NCBI GenBank assembly: GCA_024276495.1
Contig: JAJRXC010000083.1
Span: forward strand, 1-64,000
Direction: 5' to 3'
DNA from: Actinomycetes bacterium
GTDB lineage: Bacteria; Actinomycetota; Acidimicrobiia; Acidimicrobiales; Aldehydirespiratoraceae
DNA: 64,000 nucleotides
Below, in pieces: positions 51,062 to 60,111 of the stretch. Numbering within the stretch: position 1 is the first letter of the stretch; each line of letters opens with the position of its first letter. Position numbers and translations under genes: made by a program. Under the pieces are notes generated by a model. The model had not been told where the DNA came from and searched no databases. It saw nothing but the letters and a program-made list of their open reading frames with translations.

Positions 51062-51085
51062 GCGGCGGGTGTCGTCACCCGCCGC
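51062..51085. terminator. 10-bp GC-rich hairpin between convergent genes
   Basis: Positions 51062-51071 pair perfectly with 51076-51085 around a TCGT loop, 7 bp after the RDD gene and 15 bp before the typA stop. Likely a bidirectional terminator without T-tract. Confidence 0.62.
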
Positions 51086-51099
51086 CGGCTGAGTTGGCG

Positions 51100-52962
51100 T
51101 CAGTCGTCGTCGCGGGGGGCCTTCGCGCGTTTGACGATGCGGGCCCGCGCCCCGGCGCCGAGCACGGTCTTGCGCAGGCGAACGGTCGCGGGCGTCACCT
51201 CCACACACTCGTCGTCGGCGATCGTCTCGAGCGCTTGTTCGAGCGAGAACAGCCGGGGCGGGGTGAGCCGGATCGTGTCGTCGCTCGACTGGGTACGGAT
51301 GTTGGTCTGCTTCTTCTCCCGGCAGATGTTGACGTCCATGTCCTCGGATCGGGCGTTCTCGCCGACGATCATGCCCTCGTAGACCTTCACGCCGGGCGGG
51401 ACGTAGAGCGCCGATCGTTCCTGAAGGGCGGCGATGGCGTAGCCGGTGGTGTCACCGATCCGGTCGGAGACCACACTGCCCCGGGCCCGGGTGCGGATCT
51501 CGCCGGCCCAGGGGATCCACCCCTCGAACACGTGATGGAGCAGCCCGGTGCCCCGGGTCTCGGTCATGAACTCGGTGCGGAATCCGATGAGGGCCCGAGC
51601 CGGGACGACATAGTCGAGCCGAACCCAACCGGTGCCGTGGTTGGTCATGTTCTCCATGCTCGCCTTGCGCTCCCCGAGCAGCTGGGTGACCGCGCCGACG
51701 TGTTCCTCGGGCACGTCGATGGTGAGCCGTTCCGTGGGTTCGTGGACCGCGCCGTCGATCTCGCGGGTCAACACGACGGGCTTGCCGACGGTCAGCTCGA
51801 ATCCTTCGCGCCGCATCGTCTCGACGAGGATCGCCAGCTGCAGCTCGCCTCGGCCCTGGACCTCCCAGGTGTCGGGCCGTTCGGTGTCGAACACCCGGAT
51901 GGAGACGTTGCCGATCAGCTCGGTGTCGAGCCGGGCCTTGATCTGGCGGGCGGTCAGCTTGGTTCCGTCGTGACCGGCGAGGGGCGATGTGTTCGTACCG
52001 ATCGTCATCGACAGCGTCGGCTCGTCGACGGTGATCGCGGGGAATGGACGGGGATCGTCGGGATCGGCGAGGGTGTCGCCAATCGTCACGTCGTCGAGTC
52101 CGGAGACGCCGATGAGCGCGCCGGGCCCGGCCTCGTCGACCTCCACCCGGTCGAGGGCCTCGGTGACCGTGAGCGTGCCCACCCGGGCGCGCTCGATGGT
52201 GCCGTCGGCGCGGCACCAGGCCAGGGCCTGGCCCTTGCGGATGGTCCCGTGTTCGACCCGGCACACGGCGATGCGTCCGACGTACGGAGACGAGTCGAGG
52301 TTGGTGACCCACGCCCGCATGGGGTGGCCGGGATCGTGCAGCGGCGCGGGGACCGACTGCAACAACACGTCGAAGAGCGGCGACATGTCGGTGCCGGGGA
52401 CATCGGGGTCGAGGGTGGCCAGTCCTTCGCGGGCAACGGTGTAGACGATCGGGAAATCGATCTGGTGATCGGCGGCATCGAGATCGAGGAAAAGCTCGTA
52501 GACCTCGTCGACGACATCACGAATGCGGGCGTCGGGCCGATCGATCTTGTTGATGACCAAGATGACCGGGAGATGGCGGGCCAGCGCCTTGCGCAGAACG
52601 AACCGGGTCTGGGGCAACGGGCCCTCGGATGCGTCGACCAGCAGCACGACGGCGTCGACCATCGTCAACGCACGTTCGACCTCTCCTCCGAAGTCGGCGT
52701 GGCCTGGCGTGTCGACGATGTTGATCTTCACGCCGTTGAAGCGAATCGCCGTGTTCTTGGCGAGAATCGTGATGCCCTTCTCGCGCTCGAGGTCCATCGA
52801 GTCCATGACCCGGTCCTTGAGCTCCGCCCCTTCACGAAAGGCCCCGCTCTGGCGGAGAAGGGCATCGACGAGGGTGGTTTTTCCATGGTCGACGTGGGCG
52901 ATCATGGCGACGTTGCGAAGCGTTTCGACGCGACACAACGGGGACTCGGGGGCAGTGGTCAC
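51100..52962 (-). CDS. typA: Ribosome-associated GTPase TypA/BipA
   Basis: A 620-residue translational GTPase. G1 is [21 protein letters not shown], shown by [20 protein letters not shown] is the switch I region, [16 protein letters not shown] is G3 and NKIDRPDAR is G4. The C-terminal domain includes [20 protein letters not shown] and the [13 protein letters not shown] segment typical of BipA. It helps ribosome assembly under stress. GTG 52962 is chosen because homology starts just after and TACCCT lies 7 nt upstream on this strand; upstream codons would overlap the divergent lipoprotein gene. Confidence 0.95.
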   Translation of the reverse strand: MTTAPESPLCRVETLRNVAMIAHVDHGKTTLVDALLRQSGAFREGAELKDRVMDSMDLEREKGITILAKNTAIRFNGVKINIVDTPGHADFGGEVERALTMVDAVVLLVDASEGPLPQTRFVLRKALARHLPVILVINKIDRPDARIRDVVDEVYELFLDLDAADHQIDFPIVYTVAREGLATLDPDVPGTDMSPLFDVLLQSVPAPLHDPGHPMRAWVTNLDSSPYVGRIAVCRVEHGTIRKGQALAWCRADGTIERARVGTLTVTEALDRVEVDEAGPGALIGVSGLDDVTIGDTLADPDDPRPFPAITVDEPTLSMTIGTNTSPLAGHDGTKLTARQIKARLDTELIGNVSIRVFDTERPDTWEVQGRGELQLAILVETMRREGFELTVGKPVVLTREIDGAVHEPTERLTIDVPEEHVGAVTQLLGERKASMENMTNHGTGWVRLDYVVPARALIGFRTEFMTETRGTGLLHHVFEGWIPWAGEIRTRARGSVVSDRIGDTTGYAIAALQERSALYVPPGVKVYEGMIVGENARSEDMDVNICREKKQTNIRTQSSDDTIRLTPPRLFSLEQALETIADDECVEVTPATVRLRKTVLGAGARARIVKRAKAPRDDD

Positions 52963-52969
52963 CGGCGGA

Positions 52970-52975
52970 AGGGTA
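52970..52975 (-). promoter_or_regulatory. Leaderless -10 hexamer TACCCT for typA
   Basis: On the minus strand TACCCT ends 7 nt before GTG 52962. It is back to back with the hexamer of the divergent lipoprotein gene, only 8 bp away. Confidence 0.52.
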
Positions 52976-52983
52976 CCGACACA

Positions 52984-52989
52984 TAGGGT
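52984..52989 (+). promoter_or_regulatory. Leaderless -10 hexamer TAGGGT
   Basis: TANNNT hexamer 7 nt before ATG 52997. The 34-bp gap to typA holds both divergent -10 elements, so each promoter's -35 region would lie inside the other gene. Confidence 0.52.
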
Positions 52990-52996
52990 GGTCGAG

Positions 52997-55033
52997 ATGC
53001 GCCGACCCTTCCGGCTCGCGGTCTCGGTCCTGCTTCTCGGGGCATTGATCGCCGCTGCGTGTGCCGAGACGACCGAGGAGGAACGTGCGGCCATCGCGGC
53101 GGTCGCCGCGGCCGGGTTCGACGACGGGTCGGACCCCTCTCACCGCTCCACCGGCCCGGGGACGGGCCCGCCGCCGGCCGGTCGCGCCGGTGCCCCTCCG
53201 ACGATCGAACCGATGGACTGCCCTTTCGAACGCGACGATCTGGCCCCGGTCGAATGCGGAACGCTCGAGTTGCCCGGCCGCGGCGCCGACGAGGACTACA
53301 CCGTCGAGATCGCGTTCGCCCGGTTCTTCGCGACGGGCGCAGCCGAGGACATCCGACCCGACCCGGTCGTCTATCTGCACGGTGGGCCGGGCGGCGCGAT
53401 TCTCGACGACGGCGACTTCTGGTACGACTCCATCGTCGCGCCCCACATCGAGAACCGCGACGTCGTCCTCTACGACCAGCGGGGCGCGGGCCGGTCGACC
53501 AACCTACCCGCATGCCACGAGGCGTCGGAGGTCAGCGAACGTTTCTATGGCGACGTCGCCGCCCACGACACGCTCGCCGACGAGTACATCGCCGCCCTCG
53601 ACGAGTGCGCCGTGAAGTTCCGCGAGCTCACCACTGTCGATCTGACCGCGTTCAACAGCGCGGTCAACGCCCAGGACCTCGTGGATTTGATGTGGGCACT
53701 GGACATCTCCGAGTACAACCTCCACGGGTCGTCGTACGGAACCCGGCTCGCCCAGACGGTGATGCGCGACGCGCCCGAAGGCGTGCGGTCGGTCGTGTTG
53801 AGCGGCGTCTACCCGATCGAGGTGAACCTCATGGGGTCGATCGCCGGGTCGATGGAGTCGTCGCTGAACGCGGTCTTCGCCGGCTGCGCGGCGCAACCGG
53901 CCTGCGGGCGAGCGCTCCCGGATCCCTGGTCGACACTCGAGGCGCTCGTCGACGAGCTCGATGCCGAACCGCTGCGGGTGGAGATCCCGACGTCGTTCGA
54001 CCGCAGCGACACGATCGTCTTCGACGGCACCGACTTCCTCAACGGCCTCCACAGCCTTCTCTACGTCGGCCGCGACGCCGCCGGCGTACCCGATCTGCTC
54101 ATCGACCATCTCGACGGAGACGACCGCAGGATCCGCCGTCTCGCCGGGGAGAGCGTCTTCGATCTCCTCGACACCGCCACGTTCCTTCTCGTGCAGTGCG
54201 CCGACGAGGGCCCGTTCACTACGCTGGCCGATCTCGACCGACCCCTGGTCCACGAGTTCCTCCGCGCGATCGACCTCGCACCCGCGATCAACGGGATCGA
54301 CGCCATCACGATCTGTGAGAGCTGGGACACCGGCGTCACCGACCCGATCGAGAACGAGCCCGTCACCTGGGACGTTCCGACACTGATCCTCGCCGGGGCC
54401 GTCGATCCGATCACCCCGCCCACCTGGGCCGCCGACCTCGCGGCTCGACTCCCGCGGAGCCGACTCGTCGTGTCGGCGACGGCGTCGCACGACTCCGACG
54501 AGGGCTGGTGCGCCCTGGGGTTGATCGCGGACTTCGTCGACCGCCCCGATGTCCTCCTCGATGCCTCGTGCGCGGCCGAGGATGCGGTGCTGCCCATCCC
54601 CGAGAACGCAAATCGGTTCCGTGAGCCGCTCGAGCTGGTCGACTGGTCGCTCGACCTCGACGGGGACGGTGTCTACACCGACATCCGCCTGCCCGACTGG
54701 ACCGGTGAGTGGCGAGACGACGTCTACATCCGATGGCGGGGGCTGGACCCGATCGACCCGACCGCGTTGATCGTGCTCGACGGCAGCTCCGAGTACGACC
54801 CCGTCGACCACCTCCGGTTCTCGGGGGCGATCCCCGACTGGGCGGCGGTGCCACGACCGTTCGTCCCCGCGGGATGGACCCGGTGGACGATGGAGACGAC
54901 CGGCGGCGACCTCATCAGCTACGTCCGCGACACCGATGGCTTCGAGATCGTCCTGGTTCGTGAGCCGGGTGAACCCGACGATCTCGAAGCCATGGTGCTC
55001 GTCCCGGCGGCGGTCTCGGCGGGTGCGCGCTGA
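52997..55033 (+). CDS. Alpha/beta-hydrolase lipoprotein (proline-iminopeptidase/TAP-like)
   Basis: A 678-residue lipoprotein; the signal peptide ends at ALIAAACAE. The hydrolase domain has [38 protein letters not shown] and nucleophile Ser in [16 protein letters not shown], with acid Asp in [11 protein letters not shown] and His in [12 protein letters not shown]. This matches secreted tripeptidyl-type/proline-iminopeptidase-like hydrolases. About 130 extra residues after the domain form a beta-rich region. TGATG couples it to the next gene, an apparent inactive paralogue. Confidence 0.88.
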   Translation: MRRPFRLAVSVLLLGALIAAACAETTEEERAAIAAVAAAGFDDGSDPSHRSTGPGTGPPPAGRAGAPPTIEPMDCPFERDDLAPVECGTLELPGRGADEDYTVEIAFARFFATGAAEDIRPDPVVYLHGGPGGAILDDGDFWYDSIVAPHIENRDVVLYDQRGAGRSTNLPACHEASEVSERFYGDVAAHDTLADEYIAALDECAVKFRELTTVDLTAFNSAVNAQDLVDLMWALDISEYNLHGSSYGTRLAQTVMRDAPEGVRSVVLSGVYPIEVNLMGSIAGSMESSLNAVFAGCAAQPACGRALPDPWSTLEALVDELDAEPLRVEIPTSFDRSDTIVFDGTDFLNGLHSLLYVGRDAAGVPDLLIDHLDGDDRRIRRLAGESVFDLLDTATFLLVQCADEGPFTTLADLDRPLVHEFLRAIDLAPAINGIDAITICESWDTGVTDPIENEPVTWDVPTLILAGAVDPITPPTWAADLAARLPRSRLVVSATASHDSDEGWCALGLIADFVDRPDVLLDASCAAEDAVLPIPENANRFREPLELVDWSLDLDGDGVYTDIRLPDWTGEWRDDVYIRWRGLDPIDPTALIVLDGSSEYDPVDHLRFSGAIPDWAAVPRPFVPAGWTRWTMETTGGDLISYVRDTDGFEIVLVREPGEPDDLEAMVLVPAAVSAGAR

Positions 55034-56832
55034 TGAGGTTCGCTCCCCGCGGCCTGGCCGTCCTCGTCGTCTCCCTCGCCCTCGTCGCCACGGCCTGCTC
55101 CGGGTCGGATTCCGTCACACCGGACACCGGTGACCAGTCGCCGACCGGCGGGAACGACGCGGACGTCGCCGAGCCCGGCGGCTCGGCCACCGACGGCGCG
55201 GCGATGCTCGTCGACGTCGATTGCTTCGGCGGCGAGGCACGATGCGGCACGGCGCTCCTTCCCCAGGTGCCGGGAAGCCCCGATCTCGTCGAGGTCGCGT
55301 TCCGCGTCGTTTCCGAATCCGGGGAGGGTGTTCCCGTCGTGCTGCTCGAAGACCGCGACAGGGCGATCCGACTCGACCCCGCCGACTTCCCGGGCCGGCC
55401 CCTCATCGCCCTCGGGTCGCGCCGCCATCCCCCCGGCGGCCCGACCATCTCGTGCCCGGAGTGGGGCCGGGTCCCCACCGACGCCGACGATGCCGAGACC
55501 AGAGCCGCAACCGCGTCATGTGCGCAGCGGCTGGCCGACGCCGGCATCGATCTCGACGGCGGCACCCGGGAGAACCAGGCCCGCGACGCGGTTGCCGTGC
55601 TGGAAGCCCTCGGGATCGACCGGTTCGACGTGATCGCGTCGGGACTACACGCGGACCTCGTCGCCGCGATCGACGATTCGCCACTGGCCGTTCGGCGAGC
55701 CGTCTACGTCCGACCTTCGTTCTCGGGCGAGGACCCGATCGACACGCTCTTCGCCGACGTGATGGCGGCCCTCGATGCCGTGTGGGCCCGATGCGACGAG
55801 GTCGACGAGTGCTCGACCGCCGGAAGCGTCACCGATTTCCTCGCGGCGATCGAGGACTTGCGGGAACGCCCGATTCCCCACGCGGCGACGCCCGGACGCC
55901 TGGTCGGTGCCGATCAACTCATCGCGGTCGTCGTGAACGAGATCGGCACCACCCGGGGCGCCGAGTTCCTGCCCAGGCTGCACCGGCTCGTCATCGAACG
56001 AGACGCCGCCGCCCTGTCGGCCTATGTCGACTCGTCGTTCTCATCGCCGATCATCGACGGGTTCACGATCGTCTGTGGCCGCCTGGGCGAGGGTCCGGGG
56101 GCCGAGGTCAAGCTTCCCGCCGTCCTTCGCCGCCACGCCACCCGGGCCCGGTCGTTCTTCGCGGCCGCCTGCCCGGTGTGGGGCGTGCGCCGGGTCGAAC
56201 CCCCGATCGCGGCGCCGCCCGGACTGGTCATCACCTCGCTCGGGCAGGCCGACCGGCCCGGTCCGGCCGCGGCGACGATTCGTGAACCGACGGTGGGCGC
56301 GCCGAGCTCGGCCTGCGTCACCGGCGCGGCGGCCGCCTGGTTCGACGACGAACGGGTCGATGACACCGCCTGTCGGACACCACTTTCGATGAGGGGACGC
56401 AGCGAGAGCGCCGACACCGTCGTCGGACGCTACGAGTACACCGACGACCTCACCGTGACCGCCGCGGTGCCCGCCACCTGGTCGGACTACGGCAACGGCA
56501 CCTGGTACCGCGAGGCCGATCCGATCGACTCGACCAACCTCGACATCTACGTGTGGGACAACAACGATCCACAGCTCGCCCGCGACGAGATGGTTGCCAG
56601 TTGGGGCCTCGTCGATCCCACGTATGCGACGCGCCCCATCGGCGATCGGAAGTGGCAGCTCGCGACGGGCGCGGTCGACTCCGACGCCGCCTCCTTCGTT
56701 TTCGCGATCGCGGTCGCCCGGGTCGACGGTGTGACGGTCGGGTTCGTGCTGGGCGCCGACCGCTTCGAGCTCGACGCGCTCGTCGAGACCGTGTTGGTCC
56801 CCTCCCTCACCTCGGTCGCGATCGGGGGTTGA
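55033..56832 (+). CDS. Lipoprotein with degenerate alpha/beta-hydrolase domain
   Basis: A 599-residue lipoprotein (lipobox VATACSG). Its order matches the preceding hydrolase: CFGGEARCGTALLP against the [19 protein letters not shown] region, and ARDAVAVLEALGIDRFDVIA against [20 protein letters not shown]. At the nucleophile elbow it reads IASGLHADL instead of GSSYGTRL, and no GGPGG oxyanion loop is present, so catalysis is unlikely. A C-terminal domain (VTAAVPATWSDYGNGTWYRE) follows. It may be a binding or regulatory partner of the active enzyme. Confidence 0.78.
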   Translation: MRFAPRGLAVLVVSLALVATACSGSDSVTPDTGDQSPTGGNDADVAEPGGSATDGAAMLVDVDCFGGEARCGTALLPQVPGSPDLVEVAFRVVSESGEGVPVVLLEDRDRAIRLDPADFPGRPLIALGSRRHPPGGPTISCPEWGRVPTDADDAETRAATASCAQRLADAGIDLDGGTRENQARDAVAVLEALGIDRFDVIASGLHADLVAAIDDSPLAVRRAVYVRPSFSGEDPIDTLFADVMAALDAVWARCDEVDECSTAGSVTDFLAAIEDLRERPIPHAATPGRLVGADQLIAVVVNEIGTTRGAEFLPRLHRLVIERDAAALSAYVDSSFSSPIIDGFTIVCGRLGEGPGAEVKLPAVLRRHATRARSFFAAACPVWGVRRVEPPIAAPPGLVITSLGQADRPGPAAATIREPTVGAPSSACVTGAAAAWFDDERVDDTACRTPLSMRGRSESADTVVGRYEYTDDLTVTAAVPATWSDYGNGTWYREADPIDSTNLDIYVWDNNDPQLARDEMVASWGLVDPTYATRPIGDRKWQLATGAVDSDAASFVFAIAVARVDGVTVGFVLGADRFELDALVETVLVPSLTSVAIGG

Positions 56833-56905
56833 CCGCACGTCGCGGTCGCCGACGACGCGGTCCCGCCGGCTCGTTTTCTGCGCCGATCTGTGTCAGATTC
56901 GTGTC

Positions 56906-57370
56906 ATGACCGACGAGGAGCCCACTCCCGAAGATCAACCCGAACCGGCCGTCTCCGACCCGGCGAAGCTGATTCGGCTCGGGACCATGCTCCAAACGCT
57001 GATGGCCGAGGTTCGCGGTGCCGACACCGACGAGGAGAGCCGCCGTCTTCTGGCCCGAATCCACAACGAGACGATGGACGAGCTCGGCACCGTGTTGTCG
57101 AGCGACCTGATGGAAGAGCTCTCCGAGTTCACCAGCTGTTGCGACGCCGATGGCGTCCCGACCGAAGCCGAGATCCGGGTCGCCCAGGCCCAGCTCGTCG
57201 GTTGGCTGCAGGGACTGCTCCAGGGCCTGCAGGCCTCCGTCATCGCCCAGCAGGCGGCTGCCGCCCGCCAGTTCCAGCAGCTCGCCGCGAACCGCCGGTC
57301 GATTCCGGGCCCCGGGGGCCCCGGGGCCCGCCCGTCCTCGCTGCCCGAACAAACCGGCACGTACCTCTGA
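56906..57370 (+). CDS. bpa: Bacterial proteasome activator Bpa
   Basis: A 154-residue protein of the DUF2587 family. The helical core reads DPAKLIRLGTMLQTLMAEVR, ESRRLLARIHNETMDELGTV and RVAQAQLVGWLQGLLQGLQA, followed by a disordered Pro/Gly tail. It ends in GTYL, which corresponds to the GQYL C-terminus of Mycobacterium Bpa (Rv3780) that docks into the 20S proteasome alpha ring. It forms a ring that feeds unfolded proteins without ATP. No proteasome subunit genes are in the window. Confidence 0.92.
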   Translation: MTDEEPTPEDQPEPAVSDPAKLIRLGTMLQTLMAEVRGADTDEESRRLLARIHNETMDELGTVLSSDLMEELSEFTSCCDADGVPTEAEIRVAQAQLVGWLQGLLQGLQASVIAQQAAAARQFQQLAANRRSIPGPGGPGARPSSLPEQTGTYL

Positions 57371-57404
57371 CCCTGTCCACCCACAGAATCCTCGGTGAAC
57401 GAAC

Positions 57405-58112
57405 ATGCCCACATCAACCGATATCCTCGTACCCGGCACCGATGGCGAGATCCCCGCCGTGCTCTGGCTCCCCGAGTCGGGCCGGGGCCCCGGCATCGTC
57501 TTGATCCAGGAGATCTTCGGTGTCAACGGCTACATCCGTGACGTGGCCGATCGCCTCGCCGCCGATGGGTATGTGGTCCTCGCCCCGCACATGTTCTGGC
57601 GGATCGACGACGACTTCGTCATCGAGGCGACCGGTCCTGACGATCTCCCGGCGGCGTTCGAGGTCGCGGGACGACACGACCCGGCCGACGGGGTCGAAGA
57701 CCTGGGCGCGGCGATCGCCCACCTCCGGGCCCGGCCCGACGTCGACGGCCCGGTCGGTGTGATCGGCTTCTGCTTCGGGGGATCGATGGCCTATCTCGCG
57801 GCGGCCGCCCACGATCCGGCCTGTGCGGTCTCGTACTACGGTTCGATGATCGGCGCGAACCTCGACCGGGCGGCGTCGATCACCGCCCCGATCCTGTTCC
57901 ACTTCGGCGGCGACGACCCCTATCTCCCCCGAGAGGATGTCGAGGGGCTGCGGGCGGCGACCGCGGAGATGGACAACGTCGAGATCATCGTCCACGACGG
58001 CGCCGGCCACGCGTTCGACAACCATCGCAATCCCATGTTCTCGAACCCCGACGCCGCGAGCGCGGCGTGGGCGACGACCCGCGCTTTTCTCGCCACCCAT
58101 CTCTCGCGCTGA
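57405..58112 (+). CDS. Dienelactone hydrolase family protein
   Basis: A 235-residue hydrolase. Features are IVLIQEIFGVNGYIRDVADR, the Cys nucleophile in VIGFCFGGSMAYLAAAA, acid Asp in FHFGGDDPYLP and His in HDGAGHAFDNHRNPMF. This is the dienelactone hydrolase (carboxymethylenebutenolidase) family, which opens lactone rings in aromatic breakdown; many members have other substrates. It follows bpa by 34 bp in the same direction. The stop codon is inside a palindrome. Confidence 0.93.
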   Translation: MPTSTDILVPGTDGEIPAVLWLPESGRGPGIVLIQEIFGVNGYIRDVADRLAADGYVVLAPHMFWRIDDDFVIEATGPDDLPAAFEVAGRHDPADGVEDLGAAIAHLRARPDVDGPVGVIGFCFGGSMAYLAAAAHDPACAVSYYGSMIGANLDRAASITAPILFHFGGDDPYLPREDVEGLRAATAEMDNVEIIVHDGAGHAFDNHRNPMFSNPDAASAAWATTRAFLATHLSR

Positions 58113-58124
58113 GCCACCGGCTCA
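58110..58124. terminator. Palindrome holding both stop codons
   Basis: TGAGCC (58110-58115), ACC loop, GGCTCA (58119-58124): a perfect 6-bp stem whose ends are the stop of the dienelactone hydrolase and the reverse-strand stop of the methyltransferase remnant. Confidence 0.5.
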
Positions 58125-58408
58125 CACCGGCCGCTCGGCCCTGAGCGAGTACAGCGGGGGAAGGGCGGGCCGGTTGGCGGGCAGGCGCCACACTCCGTCG
58201 CCGGTCACGTTGTGGGTCGTTTCCGCCCTGCGGTCGACATAGCTGCCGGGCGCGTCGAACACGGTCCCTCCCACCGAAAGTACGAGCGTTCGAGATCGGT
58301 GTCGTTCCGGTAGAACGCCGACGTCTCGTGCAGCGGCGCCCGCTCGTCCCACCAGGCGTGGTTCAGGTCGCGCCAGCCGTCGGGGTCGGGAAGGTCAGAT
58401 GCCGCCAT
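58122..58408 (-). pseudogene. Remnant of a class I SAM-dependent methyltransferase
   Basis: The first ~33 codons from ATG 58408 read MAASDLPDPDGWRDLNHAWW and DERAPLHETSAFYRND, the N-terminus of a common SAM methyltransferase group. The SAM-binding core (expected LHLQCHFGLDT-like) is missing. After YFRWEG one base is lost, and the other frame continues with FDAPGSYVDRRAETTHNVT, which normally lies about 150 residues later. Then DGVWRLPANRPALPPLYSLR closes like the normal C-terminus, with a second gap. So the gene has two internal deletions and a frameshift. The ATG overlaps the upstream hydrolase by 14 bp. Confidence 0.72.
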
Positions 58409-59261
58409 GCCAGTCGCGGAGCGCGGCCGCGATCTGCGGGCCGGAGTCCTCCTGGATGAAGTGGAGGCCGGGGACCGTCACTTCGGTCTGGTTCGGCCAC
58501 GTGCGACAGAGCTCGCGCTGACGACCGACCAGGATCGTGCCGGGGTCGGCGTTGACGAACAGCTTCGGCACCGGGCTCGACGAGAGATGCTCGCCGTAGG
58601 CCGCGACGATCGCCACCACATCGGCCGGCTCCCCCGCCAGCGGGATCTCTCGGGGCCAGGTCAGCGTGGGCCGCCGACTCTCCCCCTCTTCGAGGTAGGG
58701 GCGACGGTACTCGTCGAGCTCCTCGTCGGACAGGTCCCGTATCACCGACGCCGGCAGGACCGCCTCCACGAAGAGGTTCTTCCGAAGGATCATCTCCTCG
58801 CCCGCGTCGGACCGCAGAGCCGCGAAGATGTCGCGGGCGACCTCGGGCCAGTCGTCCCATTCGAGCGGCGCGACGATCGCCTCCATGTAGCAGATGCCCT
58901 TGATCTGTTCGGGGTGACGCGCGGCCCGGTGGAATCCGAGCGCCGACCCCCAGTCGTGGATCACGAGGGTGACGTTCTCGGTGGCGCCCACGGCGGCGAA
59001 CCAGGCGTCGAGATGATCGGCGTGCTCCACGAAGCGGTAGCGGTCGGGGCCGCTGTCCGCGAGCCGGTCGCTGTCACCCATCCCGATGAGGTCGGGGGCC
59101 AACAGGCGACCCATCCCTTCACAACCGGCCATCACGTGACGCCACAGGTACGACGATGTCGGGTTGCCGTGGAGGAAGACGACCGGATCGCCGTCGCCCT
59201 GCTCGACGTATGCCATCCGGTGCCCGTCGACGTCGACGAACTTCTTCTCGATCGCGGCCAT
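58395..59261 (-). CDS. Haloalkane-dehalogenase-like alpha/beta hydrolase
   Basis: A 288-residue protein close to DhaA-type haloalkane dehalogenases. The oxyanion and halide-site region is VVFLHGNPTSSYLWRHVM, the nucleophile is Asp in VIHDWGSALGFHRAAR (with the adjacent halide-binding Trp), and the base is His in VPGLHFIQEDSGPQIA; Glu in YMEAIVAPLEW is the likely acid. It would cleave carbon-halogen bonds by hydrolysis, cytoplasmic. ATG 59261 is preferred over one 18 bp upstream. Activity on halogenated compounds is expected but not certain. Confidence 0.9.
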   Translation of the reverse strand: MAAIEKKFVDVDGHRMAYVEQGDGDPVVFLHGNPTSSYLWRHVMAGCEGMGRLLAPDLIGMGDSDRLADSGPDRYRFVEHADHLDAWFAAVGATENVTLVIHDWGSALGFHRAARHPEQIKGICYMEAIVAPLEWDDWPEVARDIFAALRSDAGEEMILRKNLFVEAVLPASVIRDLSDEELDEYRRPYLEEGESRRPTLTWPREIPLAGEPADVVAIVAAYGEHLSSSPVPKLFVNADPGTILVGRQRELCRTWPNQTEVTVPGLHFIQEDSGPQIAAALRDWHGGI

Positions 59262-59282
59262 GGTCCGCCACTGTGCCACAGC

Positions 59283-59288
59283 TACCGT
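59283..59288 (+). promoter_or_regulatory. Leaderless -10 hexamer TACCGT
   Basis: TANNNT hexamer 6 nt before GTG 59295; no Shine-Dalgarno sequence. The start lies only 33 bp from the divergent dehalogenase start. Confidence 0.5.
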
Positions 59289-59294
59289 CGCTGC

Positions 59295-60101
59295 GTGGCC
59301 GACACCTCACGACGAATCGCCTCCTGGAACGTCAACTCGATTCGTGTTCGGGTCGCGCAGGTGGTGACCTGGGCGGTCGACAACGCGATCGACGTGCTGG
59401 CGCTCCAGGAGACGAAGTGTGGCGACGCCGACTTTCCGTTCGCCGCGTTCGCCGAGGCCGGCTACCAGGTCGCCCACCATGGCGTGAACCAGTGGAACGG
59501 CGTCGCCATCGCCAGTCGGATCGGGCTGGACGCCGTGCGCCGGGGCTTTCGGGGGCCACAACGCGAGCCGTTCGACGAGCCGAGGGTGATCGCCGCCACC
59601 GCCGACGGGGTCAGGGTCTGGTCGGTGTACGTGCCCAACGGTCGGGAGCTGTGGGACCCGCACTACGCCTACAAGCTGGTCTGGCTCGAGCGGCTTCGTC
59701 ACGAGCTGAGCGCGGAAGAGGCGGTCGGGCACGCCTCGGTCGTCGCCGGCGACTTCAATGTCGCCCCCACCGATCTCGACATCTACATGCCGTCGCGCTG
59801 GCGTCGCCGCACCCACGCGTCTGCTCCCGAACGGGCGGGGATCGCCGCGCTCGTCGATCTCGGTCTCGACGACGTCACCCGCTCCCATCACCCCGGTCCC
59901 GGCGACTACACGTGGTGGAACTATCGCCCCGGACAGTTCGAGAAGGACCACGGACTGCGCATCGACCTCGCCTTGTGCTCGCCGAGCGCGGCCGCGGCCA
60001 CCACCGATGTGTGGATCGACCGGGCCGCACGCGCCGTCGCCCGCCCATCGGACCATGCGCCCCTTGTCCTCGATCTCGCCACCGACCGGCTCGCTGGGTA
60101 G
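59295..60101 (+). CDS. xthA: Exodeoxyribonuclease III
   Basis: A 268-residue member of the exonuclease III/AP endonuclease family. Motifs are IASWNVNSIRVR, LALQETKCGDADFP with the metal-binding Glu, VWSVYVPNGRELWDPHY, VVAGDFNVAPTDLDIY, YTWWNYRPGQFEKDHGLRID and catalytic RPSDHAPLVLDL. It cuts DNA at abasic sites and removes 3' blocks in base-excision repair. GTG 59295 is set by homology and the hexamer before it. Confidence 0.94.
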   Translation: MADTSRRIASWNVNSIRVRVAQVVTWAVDNAIDVLALQETKCGDADFPFAAFAEAGYQVAHHGVNQWNGVAIASRIGLDAVRRGFRGPQREPFDEPRVIAATADGVRVWSVYVPNGRELWDPHYAYKLVWLERLRHELSAEEAVGHASVVAGDFNVAPTDLDIYMPSRWRRRTHASAPERAGIAALVDLGLDDVTRSHHPGPGDYTWWNYRPGQFEKDHGLRIDLALCSPSAAAATTDVWIDRAARAVARPSDHAPLVLDLATDRLAG

Positions 60102-60104
60102 CGT
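60099..60104 (+). promoter_or_regulatory. Leaderless -10 hexamer TAGCGT
   Basis: TANNNT hexamer 7 nt before ATG 60112; it overlaps the stop codon of xthA, so the next gene could be transcribed independently. Confidence 0.48.
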
Positions 60105-60111
60105 CACGGCA

